Shown in pieces: positions 7,734-15,389 of a stretch of 64,000 nucleotides of DNA; within the stretch, counting starts at the first letter, position 1, and the number at the start of each line of letters is the position of its first letter. Both the position numbers and the translations under genes were made by a program. Source of the stretch: Candidatus Ribeiella danica (lineage in GTDB: Bacteria; Chloroflexota; Chloroflexia; Chloroflexales; Roseiflexaceae); NCBI GenBank assembly GCA_016717335.1, contig JADKFS010000001.1:372001-436000 (forward strand). Direction: 5' to 3'. Below the pieces are notes generated by a model that did no database searches, was not told where the DNA came from, and saw only the letters and a program-made list of their open reading frames with translations.

Positions 7734-9236
7734 ATGCACGACGAGCTGCTGCTGGGAATCGACATCGGCACGACCAACTGCAAGGCGCTGGTCTTCGACA
7801 CGTCCGGCCGGCAGCGCGCCGGGGCCAGCGCCCCGACCCCGACGCTGCGCCCGCGCCCCGGCTGGGCCGAGTACGACCCGCAGGCGCTCTGGGAGGCGGC
7901 GGTGGCAGTGGTGCGCCAGGCGCTCGGCCAGGTCGACCCGGCGCGCGTGCGCGGGGTGGCCGTCGCGAGCATGGCCGAGGCCGGCCTGCTGGTCGACTCC
8001 GCCGGGCAGCCGGCCTGCCCGGTCGTCGCGTGGTTCGACAGCCGCAGCGACCCGCAGTACCGGCGCTGGATCGAGCAGGTCGGCGCCGACACGTTTCTAT
8101 CGGTCGTGGGCAACCGGCCGAACCCGATCTTCAGCGTCTTCAAGCTGATCTGGCTGCGCGACCACGCGCCCGAGGCGTACGCTTCCGCCGCGCGCTGGCT
8201 GCACGTCGCCGACTATATCGCGTTCCGGCTCTGCGGCGCCCAGGCGACCGACTACTCGCTGGCGACCAGGACGATGCTGTTCGACCTGCCGCGCCTGCGC
8301 TGGTCCGACGCGGTCGTGGCCGCGGCCGGGCTGCGCCGCGACCTGCTGCCGGAGGCGCTGCCGGCCGGGGTGCGCATCGGCGGCGTGACCGCGCCGGCCG
8401 CGGCCGCGACGGGGCTGCCGCTCGGCACAGCCGTGGCGATCGGCGGCCACGACCACAGCTGCGGCGCGCTGGCGGCCGGCGTGCGCGAGCAGGGCGTGGC
8501 GCTCGACTCGATGGGCACGGCCGAGCCGGCATTTCTGCCGCTCGACAGCCTGCGGCTCGACCCCTCGGGCGGCTGGGCCGGCTTCTCGCTCGGCGCCCAC
8601 GTGTCGCGCGGCAAGTACTACGCCGCGAAGGGCATCCGGACCTCGGGCGCGGCGGTGGACTGGGCCGGTCGCCTGCTGGACTTCGGCGACGCCGCCGGGA
8701 GCGAGACCGAGCGTATGCAGGCCGCGGCCGCCCTGGCGCCGGCCGGCAGCCGCGGGGTACTGTTCCTGCCACGGCTGGCCCCGATCGACCGCGGCGCATT
8801 CGTGGGGCTGACCGCCGACGCCGGCACGGCCGAGCTGGCCCGCGCGGTGTACGAGGGGCTGGCCTACGAGTGGCGCAGCAACCTCGAGCTGATCGAGCGG
8901 TCGCTGGGGCTGCGCGCCGCTACCGTGAAGCTGATCGGCGGCGGCGCGCGCGTGCCGCTGTGGGTTCAGATCAAGGCCGACGTGCTCGGCCGGCCGCTGC
9001 GCGTGCTGGACATGAAAGAGAGCGTCGCGCTGGGCGCCGCGCTGCTGGCCGGGCTGGCTGCCGGCGTCTACACCGACGAGGCCGAGGCAGTCGCGGCCGT
9101 GCGACACCAGGAGCGCATCGTCGAGCCGGACGCCGCGCGCACCGCCTTCTACGAGCGCTGCTACGGCGAGGTCTACCTGCGCGCCGCGCCGGCGCTGCGC
9201 GAGCTGAACGAAGCGCTTAGCGCGCTTCAGTCTTGA
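7734..9236 (+). CDS. FGGY-family carbohydrate kinase
   Basis: A 500-residue sugar kinase of the xylulokinase/gluconokinase group. The N-terminal phosphate-binding GIDIGTTNCKALVFD, central AIGGHDHSCGAL and C-terminal LIGGGARVPLWVQIKADVLG (adenosine site) are all present. GWAEYDP near residue 50 is typical of xylulokinase-like members. The substrate is not determinable here: no sugar isomerase or transporter is adjacent. The start at 7734 has GGAGAGG upstream. Confidence 0.88.
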   Translation: MHDELLLGIDIGTTNCKALVFDTSGRQRAGASAPTPTLRPRPGWAEYDPQALWEAAVAVVRQALGQVDPARVRGVAVASMAEAGLLVDSAGQPACPVVAWFDSRSDPQYRRWIEQVGADTFLSVVGNRPNPIFSVFKLIWLRDHAPEAYASAARWLHVADYIAFRLCGAQATDYSLATRTMLFDLPRLRWSDAVVAAAGLRRDLLPEALPAGVRIGGVTAPAAAATGLPLGTAVAIGGHDHSCGALAAGVREQGVALDSMGTAEPAFLPLDSLRLDPSGGWAGFSLGAHVSRGKYYAAKGIRTSGAAVDWAGRLLDFGDAAGSETERMQAAAALAPAGSRGVLFLPRLAPIDRGAFVGLTADAGTAELARAVYEGLAYEWRSNLELIERSLGLRAATVKLIGGGARVPLWVQIKADVLGRPLRVLDMKESVALGAALLAGLAAGVYTDEAEAVAAVRHQERIVEPDAARTAFYERCYGEVYLRAAPALRELNEALSALQS

Positions 9237-9240
9237 TCGG

Positions 9241-9400
9241 TGCCCTCAGCCCTCCCCGTATCCCCTCCCCTGCCAGAGGAGCAGGCCAGATTCTCGGGAG
9301 CAGGCTGCGGCCGCAAAGCGGCCGCAGCCTGCTCCCAAAAGAATCCCCCTCTCCCAGTGGGAGAGGGGGGCAGGGGGGTGAGGGCCTGCAAAATCCACCC
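9241..9400. repeat. Composite dispersed element: C-rich repeat plus perfect 19-bp hairpin
   Basis: Contains a perfect 19-bp inverted repeat (9296-9314 with 9318-9336, loop AAA). It is followed by CCCCCTCTCCC-n-GGGAGAGGGGG and a G-rich tail. Similar C-rich/G-rich halves recur at about 12228, 18906, 25190, 29040, 34515, 36015 and 51118. It separates the convergent kinase and SDR genes. Confidence 0.85.
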
Positions 9401-9436
9401 CCGAACGGGGGCAGGGGGTGGAGTGATCCTGCGAAG

Positions 9437-10186
9437 CTACGGCATCACCCAGCCGCCGTCGATCGTCAGCACGTGCCCGGTGATGTACGAGGCCTGCGGC
9501 GAGAGCAGGAAGGCGACCGCCGGCGCGACCTCCTCGGGCCTGCCGAAGCGCCGCATGGCGATCGCCTCGGTGGCCCACTGTCGCAGCGCCTCCGGCACCG
9601 TCGCCAGCAGCTCGGTCTCGATATAGCCGGGCGCGACGACGTTGGCGGTGATCCGGTCGAGCGCGACCTCGCGAGCGATCGCGCGCGTCAGGCCGACCAG
9701 GCCGGCCTTGGCCGCGGCGTAGTTGACCTGGCCGACGTTGCCGGCCAGCCCGGCCAGCGAGCCGATGTTGACGATCCGCCCGTAGCGCTGCGCCCGCATC
9801 GGGACAAGCGCTGCCTTGCAGCACAGGAACACCGCCGAGAGGTTCGTCTCGATCACGGCGTGCCACTGCTCGTCCTTCATGCGCATGAGCGGGGCGTCGG
9901 CGGTGATGCCGGCGTTGTTCACCAGCAGATCGAGCCGGCCCCAGCGCGCCAGGCACGCCTCGACCATCGTGGCGACCGCGGCCTCGTCTGTGACATCGGC
10001 CTGATGGGCGAGCGCCGTCCCGCCGTCGCGCTCGATCTGCGCGACGACCGAGTCGGCCGCTGCCGCGTTGCGCTGGTAGTTGACGACGACGCGGGCACCC
10101 TGGCTGGCGAGCTCCAGGGCGATCGCGCGCCCGATGCCGCGCGACGCGCCGGTGACGACGGCGGCCTGACCGGCGAGCGAGGTCAT
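9437..10186 (-). CDS. SDR-family 3-oxoacyl-ACP reductase-like protein
   Basis: A 249-residue classical short-chain dehydrogenase of FabG/PhaB type, NADP(H)-dependent by family. Visible are TGASRGIG (cofactor), NNAG, the catalytic Ser in NIGSLAG, and YAAAK. The C-terminal SYITGHVLTIDGGW is typical of FabG. It probably reduces 3-oxoacyl thioesters, but no fatty-acid genes adjoin it. The start is at 10186 (GGAG about ten bases upstream). It is divergent from the response regulator. Confidence 0.85.
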   Translation of the reverse strand: MTSLAGQAAVVTGASRGIGRAIALELASQGARVVVNYQRNAAAADSVVAQIERDGGTALAHQADVTDEAAVATMVEACLARWGRLDLLVNNAGITADAPLMRMKDEQWHAVIETNLSAVFLCCKAALVPMRAQRYGRIVNIGSLAGLAGNVGQVNYAAAKAGLVGLTRAIAREVALDRITANVVAPGYIETELLATVPEALRQWATEAIAMRRFGRPEEVAPAVAFLLSPQASYITGHVLTIDGGWVMP

Positions 10187-10261
10187 GCGATGCTTGCTCC
10201 TCTGCTGAGCGATAGGGCGTGCTGGCGCGCGCATATACTACCACAGGATCGCGCTACAGGG

Positions 10262-10290
10262 TTGCACGGCGGCCCGCCGGCTGCTACAAT
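10262..10290 (+). promoter_or_regulatory. Sigma70-type promoter for the response regulator
   Basis: -35 TTGCAC, 17-bp spacer, -10 TACAAT. It predicts a start near 10297 and a leader of about 46 bases. No clear Shine-Dalgarno site precedes the response-regulator ATG. Confidence 0.65.
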
Positions 10291-10342
10291 GCAATGTAAA
10301 GCGATATTCGCACCTCTGCGGTGCTGTGCAGTGATTACCAAC

Positions 10343-11026
10343 ATGACCCATATTCTGATCGTCGAGGACGAGAGCGAGATTGCCGGCTACCTGCGCCGTG
10401 GCCTGGCCTTCGAGGGCTACAGCGTCGAGATCGCCGCGACCGGCGCGGCCGCGCTCGCCGCGGCGCGCGAGCGCCCGCCCGACTTGGTGGTGCTCGACGT
10501 CATGCTGCCCGGCGTGGACGGCTTCGAGGTCGCGCGCCGGATGCGCGGCGCCTCGGACGTGCCGATCATTATGCTGACGGCGCGCGACGCGGTGCCCGAT
10601 CGAGTCGCCGGGCTCGAGGCCGGCGCGGACGACTATCTGGTCAAGCCGTTTGCCTTCGAGGAGCTGCTGGCGCGCATCCGCGTGCAGCTGCGCCGCCGCC
10701 AGCGCGACGAGCAGCCATCTCAGCTGCACTTTGCCGCGCTGACGATGGACACGGCCGCGCACGAGACGCACATCGGCGGCCGGCGGGTCGAGCTGACCGC
10801 CAAGGAGTACGAGCTGCTCGAGCTGTTCATGCGCCACCCCCAGCAGGTGCTGACCCGCGAGGTGATCTACGATCGTGTCTGGGGCTACGACTTTGGCGGC
10901 GAGAGCAATATCATCGAGGTCTACGTCCGCTACCTCCGCCAGAAGCTCGAGTCTTCCGGCGAGCCGCGCCTGATCCACACCGTGCGCGGCGTCGGCTATA
11001 TCCTGCGCGAGGAGTCCGCTCCCTGA
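10343..11026 (+). CDS. OmpR-family response regulator (orphan)
   Basis: A 227-residue two-domain regulator. The receiver domain has acidic residues after ILIVEDE, phospho-Asp in VVLDVMLPG and Lys in YLVKPF. A winged-helix effector domain ends in RLIHTVRGVGYIL. No histidine kinase gene follows; the next gene is a membrane protein with a degenerate cyclase domain. ATG 10343 is chosen because the receiver fold starts there, although an upstream in-frame extension is open. Confidence 0.92.
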   Translation: MTHILIVEDESEIAGYLRRGLAFEGYSVEIAATGAAALAAARERPPDLVVLDVMLPGVDGFEVARRMRGASDVPIIMLTARDAVPDRVAGLEAGADDYLVKPFAFEELLARIRVQLRRRQRDEQPSQLHFAALTMDTAAHETHIGGRRVELTAKEYELLELFMRHPQQVLTREVIYDRVWGYDFGGESNIIEVYVRYLRQKLESSGEPRLIHTVRGVGYILREESAP

Positions 11027-11180
11027 GTGGGTGACACGGTGACCGGGTGACACATGCACAATCAAGACAGCTCTGCAGTTTTGGAGGTATGTGAATAGGT
11101 GCTGCTTCTCATCGCCTGATTCGCTCACCTCGTCTCCTTGTCTCCTTGTCTCCTTCTCACCGCGCGCTGTCACCCACTCG
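11025..11180. repeat. Short-repeat region with GAGTGGGTGACA inverted arms
   Basis: GAGTGGGTGACA (11025-11036) is matched by TGTCACCCACTC near 11168-11179. Between them are CACCTCGTCTCC and repeated TTGTCTCC units. It belongs to the GGTGACAAG repeat family seen at 15247, 17808, 59580 and 60333. It fills most of the gap between the response regulator and the cyclase-like gene. Confidence 0.75.
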
Positions 11181-11255
11181 TAATCTCCTGATCTCGGTAG
11201 CATGGCCGCACTCGTGCTATCCTCTTAGCCCATCGCTAAGAGGTAGCGCGAACCT

Positions 11256-12221
11256 ATGGATACGCCAACACGAGCGTCAAGCTCAACCTCCCAATACATC
11301 CGCCCCACCGCAGTCGTCCTCACCCTCATTATTGCAGCCATCCTGTTGATCTGGGTCGGGCAGATCGCCGCCGCGGCGCTGCTGCCGGCGCTCGCGCTGC
11401 TGCTGCGGGCGGTCGAGCGGCGCGACCAGCGAGCGCGGGCGCTGGCCGGGCGCATCGCGGGCGACCGGCTGGGCGAGAAGATCGAGGTGCCGCACGGCGC
11501 CTGGGGCGAGCTGGCGCGCGCGGTCAACGGCCTGCTCCAGGAGCGCCGGGTCGAGCGCCGCCTGCGCGAGGCGCTGCCGACGCCGCTGCCGCTCGAGGCG
11601 GTCCACTCGCTGCTGGGCGGCGACCTGATGACCGACGGGCACTCGCGCCCCGTGGCGGTGCTGCTGGTCAGCGCCCCCGTGCGCGGGCCGGCCTGGGAGC
11701 GCGGCGTGCGCCGGTCGGGGCTGGTGGCCTGGCAGACGCTGGCCCACGCGGCTCATATGGCGGCGCAGCGCTACGGCGCGCTGCTGCAGCCCTGCGGCGA
11801 CGCGGTGATGCTGGTGTTCGGCGCGTTCGAGGATCGGCCGGCCCGCGAGGCGCTGCTCCACGCGCTGGCCGCCGCCGATCTGCTGCAGCGCGGCTGGAAG
11901 ACCAACCTCGACGGCGCCAGCCCGCTGGCCCTGGCGCTCGCAAGCGGCTACGCGCTCACCGCGGCGCTGCCCGGCCTGGGCTTCTGCGTGGTCGGATCGC
12001 CGGTCGAGCAGGCGGTGGGGCTGCAGCAGCTGGCCAGCCGCGCGCGGCGCTCCGGCCTGCTCTGCAGCGAGGAGGCCTACCAGGCGCTGTGCCGCGAGTC
12101 CGGCCTCGGCCAGGAGCCTGGCGGCGCCGCGACCTGGCAGCCGACCGACCTGCGCGTCTCGATCGCCAACCGGCCCCCACAGGTGGTCTACCGCTGGGGC
12201 GAGCCGCCTCCCATCCCTTGA
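11256..12221 (+). CDS. Membrane-anchored class III nucleotide-cyclase-like protein, probably catalytically inactive
   Basis: A 321-residue protein. Residues about 15-50 form two membrane segments, then a HAMP-like linker (RIAGDRLGEKIEVPHGAWGE). From about residue 125 it resembles a class III cyclase domain: CGDAVMLVFGAF matches the usual GDxxxAxFG, and VVGSPVEQAVGLQQLA matches the (I)GDxVNxAxRL region. The first metal-binding Asp expected in the opening strand is absent (VAVLLVSAP), and the N/R pair is not evident. A sensor or scaffold role next to an orphan response regulator is inference. Confidence 0.6.
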   Translation: MDTPTRASSSTSQYIRPTAVVLTLIIAAILLIWVGQIAAAALLPALALLLRAVERRDQRARALAGRIAGDRLGEKIEVPHGAWGELARAVNGLLQERRVERRLREALPTPLPLEAVHSLLGGDLMTDGHSRPVAVLLVSAPVRGPAWERGVRRSGLVAWQTLAHAAHMAAQRYGALLQPCGDAVMLVFGAFEDRPAREALLHALAAADLLQRGWKTNLDGASPLALALASGYALTAALPGLGFCVVGSPVEQAVGLQQLASRARRSGLLCSEEAYQALCRESGLGQEPGGAATWQPTDLRVSIANRPPQVVYRWGEPPPIP

Positions 12222-12657
12222 GATCGCACCCTCACCCCCTGCCCTCTCCCGCCGCCACGGGAGAGGGGGATTCTTGGCCGATGCTCGGGTTTAGGCTCCG
12301 TCGAAACCCCAGCATCGGTCTGTATTTATCTCCAACCCGAAAGAGGTAGAGCCGAGGGGCGGGAAAGGCCCGCACATGAACGTGCGCGCGGTTCATGGTG
12401 CGATGCGGCAGAGCTGGCGCATCGCAACGCCATCCGTGACTTGGCACGTGAATTGCTATTCCAAACGGTAGTAGCGATCGAGCAATGCAATGCCTGTGCC
12501 ACGACAAGCGCAGCTAGCCGGGGTGCCGGCAGGCTATTGCGTGCGCGCTACACCCGGTGGGCCGCGGCGACAGACGAGAGGATTTCTTGCTTCGTGGCAC
12601 AACGTCGGCTCCTGTGCGAGCAGATTGCGCCGCCGGCCCCTACACAAGGAGACCCAT
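12222..12657. other. 436-bp non-coding region: dispersed repeat and a cluster of hairpins
   Basis: The first 50 bases are a copy of the C-rich dispersed repeat. An imperfect 15-bp inverted repeat follows (12278-12292 with 12304-12318). Then come three consecutive hairpins at 12359-12425. The last 230 bases up to the GT4 gene show no recognisable gene or element. Confidence 0.6.
12359..12425. other. Three consecutive hairpins, candidate structured RNA
   Basis: H1: GCGGG-AAAGG-CCCGC (12359-12373). H2: GCACATGAAC with GTTCATG(G)TGC (12372-12401, one bulge). H3: perfect GCGATGCG-10-CGCATCGC (12400-12425). They abut with almost no linker. No known RNA family is recognised. They lie about 230 bases before the GT4 gene. 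Confidence 0.4.
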
Positions 12658-13764
12658 ATGCGCATCGCGCAAGTTGCCCCGATGTTCGAGGCAGTGCCGC
12701 CACAACAGTACGGGGGCACCGAGCGAGTCGTGTCGTACCTCACCGAAGAGCTGGTGCGACGAGGGCACGACGTAACCTTGTTCGCCAGCGGCGACTCGCG
12801 AACCAGCGCCAGGCTCGCCCCAACAACCGAGAGTGCGTTTCGCAAGCGCTTCTCGCTCCACGAGATGAAGGAGCTGGCGTTCCCGCTCCACCTCGGCATG
12901 ATCGGCGATGTGCTCCAGCACGCCGACGAGTTTGACATCATCCACTGCCACATCGACTACTTCCCGTGGGCGTTCGAGCAGTTCGTCCGCACGCCGATCG
13001 TCACGACCCTGCACGGGAGGCTCGACCTGGACTACCTGCCGCCCTTGATCCAGCGCTTCCCGCAGGCGTCGCTGATCTCGATCAGCCACCACCAGCGCTC
13101 GCCGCTCGCGCCCTACCACCCGCACTGGGTCGGAACCGTCTACAACGGCATCGCGGTGGACGAGTTCCCGTTCAGCGATACGCCGGGCGAGTACTTCCTG
13201 TTCCTGGGGCGGATCGCGCCGGAGAAGCGGGCCGACTGGGCGGTCGAGATCGCCAAGCGCACCGGCATCAAGCTCAAGGTCGCCGCCAAGGTCGACCCCT
13301 ACGACCAGGAGTACTTCGAGCGCGAGATCGAGCCCCTGTTCGACCACCCGCTGGTCGAGTACCTCGGCGAGGTCGACGAGCAGGAGAAGCGCGAGCTGCT
13401 GGCAGGCGCCTACGGGCTCATGTTTCCGATCGACTGGCCCGAGCCGTTCGGGATGGTGCAGATCGAGGCGATGGCCTGCGGCACGCCGGTGCTGGCAATG
13501 AACCGCGGGTCGGTGCCGGAGGTGCTGCGCCACGGCGTCAGCGCGCTGATCGGCAACTCGGTGGACGAGCTGGTGGCGCTGGCGCCGGAGCTGGGCAAGC
13601 TCGACCGGCGCGCGTGCCGGCGCGAGGCCGAGCGTCGCTTCTCGTCGCGCACGATGGCGCAGGGCTACGAGCAGACCTACCGCCGCGTGATCGAGGAGCG
13701 CAAGCGCGAGGAGCTGGCGATCACGCTCGGCCAGAAGTCGAGCCGCTTCCAGATCTCGGCGTAG
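12658..13764 (+). CDS. Glycosyltransferase family 4
   Basis: A 368-residue GT-B glycosyltransferase. The N-terminal donor-independent half begins MRIAQVAPMFEAVPPQQYGG, with the Gly-rich loop typical of GT4. The C-terminal half has FLGRIAPEKRADWAVE and EPFGMVQIEAMACGTPVLA (the EX7E region). The acceptor and donor are unknown. AAGGAG precedes the ATG by seven bases. A strong hairpin/T-run follows the gene. It is probably monocistronic. Confidence 0.9.
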   Translation: MRIAQVAPMFEAVPPQQYGGTERVVSYLTEELVRRGHDVTLFASGDSRTSARLAPTTESAFRKRFSLHEMKELAFPLHLGMIGDVLQHADEFDIIHCHIDYFPWAFEQFVRTPIVTTLHGRLDLDYLPPLIQRFPQASLISISHHQRSPLAPYHPHWVGTVYNGIAVDEFPFSDTPGEYFLFLGRIAPEKRADWAVEIAKRTGIKLKVAAKVDPYDQEYFEREIEPLFDHPLVEYLGEVDEQEKRELLAGAYGLMFPIDWPEPFGMVQIEAMACGTPVLAMNRGSVPEVLRHGVSALIGNSVDELVALAPELGKLDRRACRREAERRFSSRTMAQGYEQTYRRVIEERKREELAITLGQKSSRFQISA

Positions 13765-13809
13765 CGCGCAGCCGCCGGCTGCTGCTCCTGCCGAAGGCGA
13801 TCTGTTTCT

Positions 13810-13866
13810 GCCGGGGGCGCTGCGCCCCCGGCCCCTTGCCTCTTTCGGGGGTGGGTTTTTGTTTTT
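13810..13866 (+). terminator. Composite terminator after GT4
   Basis: A strong GCCGGGGGCGC/GCGCCCCCGGC hairpin is followed by a second C4/G5 stem, then GGGTTTTTGTTTTT. It isolates the downstream threonine operon promoter. Confidence 0.8.
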
Positions 13867-13884
13867 GCGCGCGGAAAATCCGAC

Positions 13885-13913
13885 TTGACAGATGAACGCT
13901 CTGCGCGTATAGT
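13885..13913 (+). promoter_or_regulatory. Near-consensus promoter of the threonine operon
   Basis: TTGACA, exact 17-bp spacer, TATAGT. The predicted start is near 13920, about 23 bases before the leader-peptide ATG. It is one of the best promoters in the window. Confidence 0.85.
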
Positions 13914-13942
13914 AGCGCGCAAGACGTACAGAAGAGATACTA

Positions 13943-14035
13943 ATGTCGCTGCGACCGTTCGACATGACTACCACCACCACTACCGCGATGACTACCATCG
14001 CGGCATTTGTGTGTGGGAGGGAAACCGGTCGCTAA
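13943..14035 (+). CDS. Thr-rich leader peptide (thr operon attenuator)
   Basis: A 30-codon open frame beginning MSLRPFD, then a block with six consecutive Thr codons, Ala-Met, two more Thr, Ile, and a ninth Thr near the end. It stops at 14033-14035. It lies between a near-consensus promoter and an intrinsic terminator directly upstream of threonine synthase. This is the arrangement of ribosome-mediated attenuation (as in the enterobacterial thr leader). The SD is weak (GAAGAGA). ATG 13964 is an alternative start. Thr runs overlap an 8-bp hairpin (13983-14003). Confidence 0.85.
   Translation: MSLRPFDMTTTTTTAMTTIAAFVCGRETGR
13983..14003 (+). promoter_or_regulatory. Pause-type hairpin over the Thr codons
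   Basis: CCGCGATG pairs perfectly with CATCGCGG across the loop ACTAC. It overlaps the Thr codons of the leader peptide, the usual place of the 1:2 hairpin in amino-acid attenuators. Confidence 0.75.
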
Positions 14036-14067
14036 CGGCCAAGCCCAGCGAAGTGCGCCCCCTCCTG
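14014..14067 (+). promoter_or_regulatory. Candidate antiterminator pairing
   Basis: GGGAGGG (14015-14021, inside the leader ORF) can pair over seven bases with CCCTCCT (14060-14066), which is the 5' arm of the terminator. The two structures are mutually exclusive. A ribosome stalled on Thr codons leaves 14015-14021 free. One that reaches the stop codon would cover it. Confidence 0.7.
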
Positions 14068-14092
14068 AAAAGGACGGGGGCTTTCTTATTTT
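14057..14092 (+). terminator. Attenuator terminator upstream of thrC
   Basis: GCCCCC-TCCT, loop GAAA, AGGA-(C)-GGGGGC, then TTTCTTATTTT. It is a strong stem with one bulge and a T-rich tail, 78 bases before the thrC ATG. Confidence 0.85.
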
Positions 14093-14160
14093 AGATTGTA
14101 GATCGCAGATTGCAGATTGAGCTCTACAATCCACAATCCACAATCTGCAATCTGCAATTC
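14093..14160. repeat. Inverted short-repeat array (GATTGCAGATTG family)
   Basis: Units like AGATTGCAGATTG on the left and CAATCTGCAATCTGCAAT on the right form imperfect arms of a hairpin around GAGCTCTA. It lies between the attenuator terminator and the thrC ribosome site. Confidence 0.8.
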
Positions 14161-14170
14161 GGAGGGGGCT

Positions 14171-15211
14171 ATGCTACTAGAGCGCTACCGCGAATTCCTC
14201 CCGATCGGCGAGCGGACGCCGATGCTGACGCTGAGCGAGGGCGATACCCCGCTCGTGGCCGCGCCGCGCCTGGCGGCCGCGCTGGGCGTGCGCGAGCTGC
14301 ACCTCAAGTTCGAGGGCATGAACCCGACCGGCTCGTTCAAGGATCGCGGCATGGTCATGGCCGTGGCCAAGGCGCTCGAGCAGGGCGCCGGCTCGATCAT
14401 CTGCGCCTCGACTGGCAACACCTCCGCCAGCGCGGCGGCCTACGCGGCCCGCGCCGGCATTGAGGCGATCGTGGTCGTGCCGTCCGGCAAGATCGCGCTC
14501 GGCAAGCTGGCGCAGGCGCTGATGTACGGCGCGCGGCTGCTGGTGATCGACGGCAACTTCGACCAGGCGCTGCAGACCGTGCGCGACCTGGCCGAGCGCT
14601 ACCCGGTCACGTTGGTCAACTCGGTCAACCCGTTCCGGATCGAGGGCCAGACCACCGCGGCCTACGAGGTCTGCGACGCGCTTGGCGGCCCGCCCGACGC
14701 GCTGTGCCTGCCGGTCGGCAACGCCGGCAATATCACCGCCTACTGGCTCGGCTTCCGGCGCTACCAGCAGGCCGGCAAGATCGATCGCCTGCCGCGCATG
14801 CTCGGCTTCCAGGCCGCCGGGGCCGCGCCGATCGTCCGCGGCGCGCCAGTCGAGCACCCCGAGACCGTCGCGACCGCGATCCGGATCGGCAACCCGGCCA
14901 GCTGGCGCGGCGCCGTCGCCGCGCGCGACGAGTCGGGCGGCCTGATCGACAGCGTGACCGACGCGCAGATTATCGCGGCCTGGCGCGACCTGTCCCGCCT
15001 GGAGGGCGTGTTCTGCGAGCCGGCCTCGGCGGCAGGGGTCGCCGGGCTACGGATGCTGGTCGAGCAGGGCCGCGCCGAGCCCGACGCCCGCTACGTCGCG
15101 GTGCTGACCGGCCACGGTCTGAAGGACCCCGGGCTGGCGGTCGAGCAGTTCGCGGCGCCGCAGGCGAGCCCAGCGGAGATGGGCGCGATTCTGAAATGGC
15201 TGGGCTGGTAG
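14171..15211 (+). CDS. thrC: Threonine synthase
   Basis: A 346-residue PLP enzyme converting O-phosphohomoserine to threonine. The PLP Lys lies in NPTGSFKDRGM, the phosphate loop in PVGNAGN, and CASTGNTSASAAAYAA is typical of ThrC. The length fits the short bacterial/plant-like class. GGAGGGGG precedes ATG 14171; an upstream in-frame ATG lies in the repeat and is rejected. It is the first structural gene behind the Thr attenuator. Aspartokinase and asd follow on the same strand. Confidence 0.94.
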   Translation: MLLERYREFLPIGERTPMLTLSEGDTPLVAAPRLAAALGVRELHLKFEGMNPTGSFKDRGMVMAVAKALEQGAGSIICASTGNTSASAAAYAARAGIEAIVVVPSGKIALGKLAQALMYGARLLVIDGNFDQALQTVRDLAERYPVTLVNSVNPFRIEGQTTAAYEVCDALGGPPDALCLPVGNAGNITAYWLGFRRYQQAGKIDRLPRMLGFQAAGAAPIVRGAPVEHPETVATAIRIGNPASWRGAVAARDESGGLIDSVTDAQIIAAWRDLSRLEGVFCEPASAAGVAGLRMLVEQGRAEPDARYVAVLTGHGLKDPGLAVEQFAAPQASPAEMGAILKWLGW

Positions 15212-15239
15212 GGGCCGCGGCCTGTAGCCGGAAAGAAGC

Positions 15240-15330
15240 CTGGCAAGGTGAGCGGGTGAGCGGGTGACCGAGCGAAGGGGCGACGAGGCGACGAGGCAAA
15301 TATCACCTTGTCACCTTGTCTCCTGGTCAA
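15240..15330. repeat. Short-repeat region (GGTGACAAG family)
   Basis: GTGAGCGGGTGAGCGGGTGA and GGCGACGAGGCGACGAGG units, then the inverted TCACCTTGTCACCTTGTC. It separates thrC from the aspartokinase gene. Confidence 0.75.
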
Positions 15331-15389
15331 TAAGAGATCCGTCGACGACGACGCCGTGGCTCGACGACCGAGCATATGAAAGGGCCGGT

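Noticed and set aside
12640..13998. Minus-strand open frame opposite GT4 and the thr leader
   Set aside because: The plus strand carries an evident GT4 and a leader with promoter and terminator; the antisense frame has no ribosome site or domain.
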